From the NCBI GenBank assembly GCA_030149025.1, contig JASBSH010000245.1, positions 1-11,011 on the forward strand: a stretch of DNA of 11,011 bases, written 5' to 3'. Source of the stretch: Actinomycetales bacterium. Its GTDB lineage: Bacteria; Actinomycetota; Actinomycetes; Actinomycetales; BWSM-131. The notes under the pieces are model-generated. The model had not been told where the DNA came from. It did not search any database and saw nothing but the letters and a program-made list of their open reading frames with translations. Both the position numbers and the translations under genes were made by a program. Positions 7,683 to 11,011 of this stretch are shown in pieces; within the stretch, counting starts at the first letter, position 1, and each line of letters starts with the position of its first letter.

Positions 7683-8906
7683 TCAGTTGAGCAGGGCGTC
7701 GACGAACGCCTTCGGCTCGAAGGGTGCCAGATCGTCCGGCCCCTCTCCGAGACCGACGAGCTTGACCGGCACGCCGAGCTCGCGCTGCACGGCCACCACG
7801 ATCCCGCCCTTGGCGGTGCCGTCGAGCTTGGTCAGGACGATCCCGGTGACGTTCACGACCTCGGAGAACACCTGGGCCTGGCGCATGCCGTTCTGGCCGG
7901 TGGTGGCGTCCAGCACGAGCAGCACCTCGTCGATCTGGCCGCCCTCGGTGCCGAGCGCGCGCTCGGCGACGCGCTTGACCTTGCCGAGCTCGTCCATCAG
8001 ACCGACCTTGTTCTGCAGCCGCCCTGCCGTGTCGAGGAGCACGACGTCGGCCTCGGTCTCGATACCCGCCTTGACGGCGTCGAAGGCCACCGAGGCGGGG
8101 TCGGCGCCGTCCCTGTCCGCACGGATGGTGGGCACGCCGACGCGCGACCCCCACGTCTCGAGCTGGTCGGCGGCTGCCGCGCGGAAGGTGTCTGCGGCGC
8201 CGAGCAGCACGTCCTTGTCCTGCGCCACCAGCACGCGCGCGAGCTTGCCGACCGTGGTGGTCTTGCCGGTGCCGTTGACGCCCACGACCAGGACGACGGC
8301 CGGCCGGGCCTCGACGCGCTGGACGTTCAGGGACCGGTCCATGTCGGGGCCGACGAGCTCGAGCAGCTCCTCGGCGAGCATGTCGTGAACCTGCTTCGGG
8401 TCCCGCGTGCCCAGCACCCGCACACGCTCACGGAGCCGGTCCACGAGCTCGGTCGTCGGACCGACGCCGAGGTCGGCGGTCAGCAGGGTCTCCTCGACCT
8501 CGTCCCAGGTTGCCTCGTCGAGGGTGTCCCGGTACAGCAGTGCCAGCAGGCCCTTGCCGAGAGCGTTGTTGCTGCGGGCGAGCCGAGTACGCAGACGGGC
8601 CAGCCGCCCCGCGACCTCCGCCGGTCGCTCGATCGTCGGGGTCGGCGTGACCGGCACCTCCGGGGCGACCTCGACCTCCGGCTCCACCACGAGGCCCGGC
8701 TCCGGCAGGGTCTCGACGGTGCGCGTGGCGGAGTCGCGCGGTTCCTCGGCGTCGTCGCCCACCCCGGGCGCGTAGTCGGTACCCGGTTTCGGCGGCGGGG
8801 GCGCCTGGCGCTTGGCCTTGCCCGGCCTCAGCAGACCGACGATCAGGCCGACGGCCGCGAGCAGGATGACGACGGCGATGCCGATGATCAGGGCGATTGA
8901 CTCCAC
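7683..8906 (-). CDS. ftsY: Signal recognition particle receptor FtsY
   Basis: Membrane-associated SRP receptor GTPase that docks Ffh-ribosome complexes and hands them to SecYEG. It has 407 residues. An N-terminal transmembrane helix (about 4-26) is followed by a short Pro/Glu/Val-rich acidic linker (36-97), the N domain (about 100-195) and the G domain with GVNGTGKTTT (209-218), AADTFRAAAADQL (237-249), DTAGR (292-296), TKLDGTAKGG (359-368) and GLGEGPDDL (385-393). The true membrane helix with a reduced acidic A domain is the actinobacterial form, unlike E. coli, where a long acidic domain associates peripherally. The start is GTG at 8906; the best ribosome site, GGGAG at 8922-8918, lies 11 bases upstream and can pair with CTCCC next to the start codon. 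All GTPase motifs are intact. The Ffh partner is encoded in the same window. Confidence 0.98.
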   Translation of the reverse strand: MESIALIIGIAVVILLAAVGLIVGLLRPGKAKRQAPPPPKPGTDYAPGVGDDAEEPRDSATRTVETLPEPGLVVEPEVEVAPEVPVTPTPTIERPAEVAGRLARLRTRLARSNNALGKGLLALLYRDTLDEATWDEVEETLLTADLGVGPTTELVDRLRERVRVLGTRDPKQVHDMLAEELLELVGPDMDRSLNVQRVEARPAVVLVVGVNGTGKTTTVGKLARVLVAQDKDVLLGAADTFRAAAADQLETWGSRVGVPTIRADRDGADPASVAFDAVKAGIETEADVVLLDTAGRLQNKVGLMDELGKVKRVAERALGTEGGQIDEVLLVLDATTGQNGMRQAQVFSEVVNVTGIVLTKLDGTAKGGIVVAVQRELGVPVKLVGLGEGPDDLAPFEPKAFVDALLN

Positions 8907-8922
8907 GGGAGCCGATTCTCCC
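8907..8922 (-). promoter_or_regulatory. Possible ribosome-site hairpin in front of ftsY
   Basis: On the minus strand GGGAG (8922-8918), the likely ribosome site of ftsY, is complementary to CTCCC (8911-8907), which directly precedes the GTG start. The loop is six bases (aatcgg). Pairing would hide the ribosome site. A second GGGAG lies ten bases further upstream (8932-8928). Complementarity is seen; regulation is inference. Confidence 0.35.
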
Positions 8923-8937
8923 AGACTCTCCCGGAGG

Positions 8938-9630
8938 TCAGCGCCCGTGCCGCGGGCCGGGCAGCGGCTCCCCGAAGGTGATGTCGTTGAGCTTGCGGTG
9001 CGCTCCCCGCTTCTCGGTCAGCCTGCCATTGAGGTGCCCGTCGATGCCGTCGACAGTGGCAACGCTGTCGCGCAGGTCGATCACGTCGTCCGTGTGGTCA
9101 CCTTCAGGACCATCCCCACGGACGCCGTCACGCACGTCCGCCTGCTCGTCCCGGACGGCGACACGCACATTCGTCGCCTCCGCCTGCGGTTCGCGGTCCG
9201 TCGCCTGCTCTGCCGGTCCCGGCGCCGGCGGCACCGGCATCTGGACCCGCTCCGCGGCCGGCGCCGGGGCAGCCAGCTGCGTGTCGTCGTCCCCGTCCCG
9301 GTCTTCTCCGCGCCGATCATCGTCGCGCCGGGTCTCCTCGGACCGGTCCGCATCGTCGCGAGCTTCGTCGTCCTCGTCGCCGCTGGACAGCGTCGCGACG
9401 CGTTCGCGGGCGGCCTTTGCCTGCTCGGCGGCCTGCTGTGCCGCCTCCGCCGCCCGCTCACGGGCCTGGGCGGCGAGCGCCCGGGTGCGCCTGCGCGCCT
9501 CGGCCAGCGCCTCCTCGCCCTGCTCGGTGAGGAACGGCGCGCCCTCGCGGAACTTCGGCAGGGCTACCAGGAGCAGGATGATGACCGCCGCGGCGACGCT
9601 CACGAGCATGCCGACAACGACAGAGGTCAC
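8938..9630 (-). CDS. Hypothetical membrane-anchored protein with charged low-complexity region
   Basis: Not recognised. With the GTG start at 9630 the protein has 230 residues. A transmembrane helix (about 4-24, VVVGMLVSVAAAVIILLLVA) is followed by LPKFREGAPFLTEQGEEAL and an Ala/Glu/Arg-rich helical stretch (about 36-80) that looks like a coiled coil. Then come a highly charged Asp/Glu/Arg stretch (81-113), a Pro/Ala-rich linker (114-145) and a C-terminal part (about 150-230) without a recognisable fold. The protein is probably anchored with its charged tail in the cytoplasm. A longer frame with a TTG start at 9666 exists, but GGGGGA about a dozen bases upstream favours 9630. It lies 31 bp upstream of ftsY, downstream of smc, and probably shares a transcript with ftsY. 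A link to SRP or chromosome organisation is only positional. Confidence 0.75.
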   Translation of the reverse strand: MTSVVVGMLVSVAAAVIILLLVALPKFREGAPFLTEQGEEALAEARRRTRALAAQARERAAEAAQQAAEQAKAARERVATLSSGDEDDEARDDADRSEETRRDDDRRGEDRDGDDDTQLAAPAPAAERVQMPVPPAPGPAEQATDREPQAEATNVRVAVRDEQADVRDGVRGDGPEGDHTDDVIDLRDSVATVDGIDGHLNGRLTEKRGAHRKLNDITFGEPLPGPRHGR

Positions 9631-9757
9631 AGGTTCACCGTGCCGTCCCCCGTCGTGGGGTGCCAAACCGGCGCGCTGCGAAACCGGCGGTTGGGTCCGA
9701 ACTCACACCGCATGCCGCTTCCGTGCAGTCCGCAGGCGCTGCCGGTATCCGGTCCGA

Positions 9758-9840
9758 TGAATGAACCCGTGAATGAACGAAAACCTTGCTCCAACAGCCG
9801 AACAGGTTCAGCCATCCGTTCGGTCATCGGTTCAGTCACG
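9758..9840. repeat. 12-bp repeat clusters after smc
   Basis: Two clusters share a 12-base period. Units 9758-9769 and 9770-9781 both begin TGAATGAAC. Units 9805-9816 (GGTTCAGCCATC), 9817-9828 (CGTTCGGTCATC) and 9829-9840 (GGTTCAGTCACG) form the second cluster. The clusters are partly complementary (TGAATGAACC against GGTTCAGTCA, 9 of 10), so the 9756-9840 region can fold imperfectly. It lies between the smc stop and the next gene. A 70-codon minus frame (9839-9627) crosses it, but its mixed third-position composition argues against real coding. Confidence 0.6.
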
Positions 9841-9845
9841 CCGGC

Positions 9846-10922
9846 TCAGGCGGGCTGCGTCTCCCGCAACCGCTGGCTCACCACCGTGGTCACGCCGTCC
9901 CCCCGCATCGTCACGCCGTAGAGGGCGTCGGCGATCTCCATCGTGCGCTTCTGGTGCGTGATCACGATCAGCTGGGACGAGTCGCGCAGCTCCTCCATGA
10001 TCGTCAGCAGCCGGCCGAGGTTGGTGTCGTCGAGCGCGGCCTCGACCTCGTCCAGCACGTAGAAGGGGCTCGGCCGGGCCTTGAAGATCGCCACCAGCAG
10101 CGCCACGGCGGTCAGCGACCGCTCACCCCCGGACAGCAGGGACAGCCGCTTGACCTTCTTCCCGGCGGGCCGGGCCTCCACCTCGATGCCCGTGGTCAGC
10201 ATGTCCGAGGGGTCGGTCAGCACCAGCCGGCCCTCCCCGCCGGGGAACAGCCGCGGGAAGACCTGCTCGAACTGGGCGCGCGTGTCCTCCCAGGCCGAGC
10301 GGAACACCTGCTCCACCCGCTCGTCGATCTCCTTGACGATGTCGAGCAGGTCCTTGCGGCTGCGCTTGAGGTCCTCGAGCTGCTCGGTGAGGAACTTGTG
10401 GCGCTCCTCCAGCGCCGCGAACTCCTCCAGCGCGAGCGGGTTCACGCGACCGAGCTGGTTCAGGGCGCGCTCGGCCTTGCGCAGCCGCTTCTCCTGCTCC
10501 TCCCGGACGAACGGCTTGGGCTCCGGCGGCGTCTCCGGCTCGGGGTCGCCGGGCGCGGGCGGGGACGGCGGCACCAGCTGGTGCGGGCCGAACTCCTCGA
10601 CCAGCACCTCGGGGTCGATGCCCAGGTCCTCGATCGCCTTGGTCGCCAATGCCTCAATCCGCAGCCGCTGCTGGGTGCGGGCGACCTCGTCGCGGTGCAC
10701 GGAGTCGGTGAGCTTGGCGAGCTCGGCAGCGAGCGCGTCGATCGTCTTGCGGTGCGAGCCGATCGCCGCCTCGCGCTCGGCACGCTCGGCCTCGGCCTCG
10801 TCCCGGGCCTGGGCGGCACGGGCCAACGAGCGCTCCGCCACCACCAGCGCGCACCGGGCGCCGTGCTCGACGGCCCGCGCGACCTCGCCCGTCAGCACGA
10901 CGAGCTGGTCAGCTCGGTCCAC
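9846..10922 (-). CDS. smc: Chromosome partition protein SMC, C-terminal part (partial)
   Basis: C-terminal third of SMC, the ATPase that with ScpA and ScpB organises the chromosome. The visible 358 residues contain the end of the returning coiled coil (about 1-225), broken by a Pro-rich insertion (118-138) common in actinobacterial SMC. The C-terminal head half follows, with the ABC signature LSGGERSLT (263-271), Walker B FYVLDEVEAALDD (287-299), and H323 (VITHQKRTME) of the switch region. The Walker A half, hinge and outgoing coil would lie beyond the window. The frame stays open to 11,011, but similarity to SMC on this strand appears to end near 10,900-10,916, where a plus-strand SMC-like segment begins. 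The GTG at 10922 is therefore not a real start: the gene is cut by a junction. The C-terminus is complete and ends in TGA. Confidence 0.95.
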   Translation of the reverse strand: MDRADQLVVLTGEVARAVEHGARCALVVAERSLARAAQARDEAEAERAEREAAIGSHRKTIDALAAELAKLTDSVHRDEVARTQQRLRIEALATKAIEDLGIDPEVLVEEFGPHQLVPPSPPAPGDPEPETPPEPKPFVREEQEKRLRKAERALNQLGRVNPLALEEFAALEERHKFLTEQLEDLKRSRKDLLDIVKEIDERVEQVFRSAWEDTRAQFEQVFPRLFPGGEGRLVLTDPSDMLTTGIEVEARPAGKKVKRLSLLSGGERSLTAVALLVAIFKARPSPFYVLDEVEAALDDTNLGRLLTIMEELRDSSQLIVITHQKRTMEIADALYGVTMRGDGVTTVVSQRLRETQPA

Positions 10923-11011
10923 CGCGACGAGATGGCGCGCGCCCAGCAGCGGATGCGCATCGAGCAGCTCGAGGAGCGTGCGCTCGAGGAGCTCGGTCTC
11001 GACCCCGACAA
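10884..11011 (+). CDS. SMC-like coding fragment in opposite orientation (partial)
   Basis: Read on the plus strand in the frame of codon 10917, the last 128 bases encode an SMC coiled-coil segment: VHRDEMARAQQRMRIEQLEE (10917-10976) followed by RALEELGLDPD. It corresponds to VHRDEVARTQQRLRIEALAT plus KAIEDLGIDPE of the minus-strand smc (10700-10608). I count 20 of 31 identical residues and about 72% identical bases, so it is a related but different smc sequence. The preceding residues RQHDELVSS are also plausible SMC coil. The frame is cut by the window edge. It could come from another organism through a chimeric contig end, or from a divergent inverted copy; the former seems more likely. Confidence 0.65.

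Noticed and set aside
6861..8900. Plus-strand frame of 679 codons opposite natA-like gene and ftsY
   Set aside because: It spans two well-supported minus-strand genes and the gap between them, and has no domain of its own.
9627..9839. Small 70-codon gene after smc with GTGA overlap to the next gene
   Set aside because: Third codon positions are mixed instead of strongly GC-rich, and the start region is made of simple 12-bp repeats. It is kept only as part of a finding.
10600..11011. Simple fold-back (palindromic) amplification artefact at the right end
   Set aside because: The two arms differ at about 28% of bases, far too much for copies of one molecule, so a join of two different smc sequences fits better.

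Overview
This window looks like chromosomal core sequence from a high-GC actinobacterium. Gene order and protein style suggest the Pseudonocardiales, but the genus cannot be fixed from sequence alone. Every well-supported gene lies on the minus strand, so transcription runs from right to left: smc (3' part), an unrecognised membrane-anchored protein, ftsY, a NatA/NatB-like ABC-2 exporter pair, amt, ffh, a DUF3800 protein and a metal-dependent amidohydrolase. GTG is a frequent start codon. The long plus-strand open frames are antisense shadows.

Region by region. 1-100 is non-coding, very GC-rich, and holds a 12-base C run and a hairpin. 101-1222 is the amidohydrolase. 1319-2137 is a DUF3800 gene of visibly lower GC content. 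2138-2365 is a leader with a candidate promoter, a 17-bp direct repeat, a small hairpin and a strong 11-bp hairpin followed by a T run. 2366-4018 is ffh and 4115-5428 is amt. 5569-7646 is the ABC exporter, whose two genes overlap as GTGA. 7683-8906 is ftsY and 8938-9630 the unrecognised protein. 9631-9845 is a spacer with 12-bp repeats. 9846 to about 10,916 is the end of smc.

Functionally, ftsY and ffh supply both GTPases of the signal recognition particle pathway, smc serves chromosome organisation and amt ammonium uptake. In related actinobacteria amt is usually followed by glnK (PII) and glnD before ffh; here only 96 bp separate amt and ffh, so that pair is missing from this locus.

The two strongest oddities are these. 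First, the right end (about 10,884-11,011) encodes an SMC-like segment on the plus strand, facing the minus-strand smc. It is related to a stretch of that gene (20 of 31 residues) but not identical, and a near-palindrome lies at the join. A chimeric contig end is the simplest explanation. Second, the DUF3800 gene has a structured leader. Published DUF3800-associated RNA motifs are known, so this is the best candidate here for an undescribed regulatory or RNA-based system.
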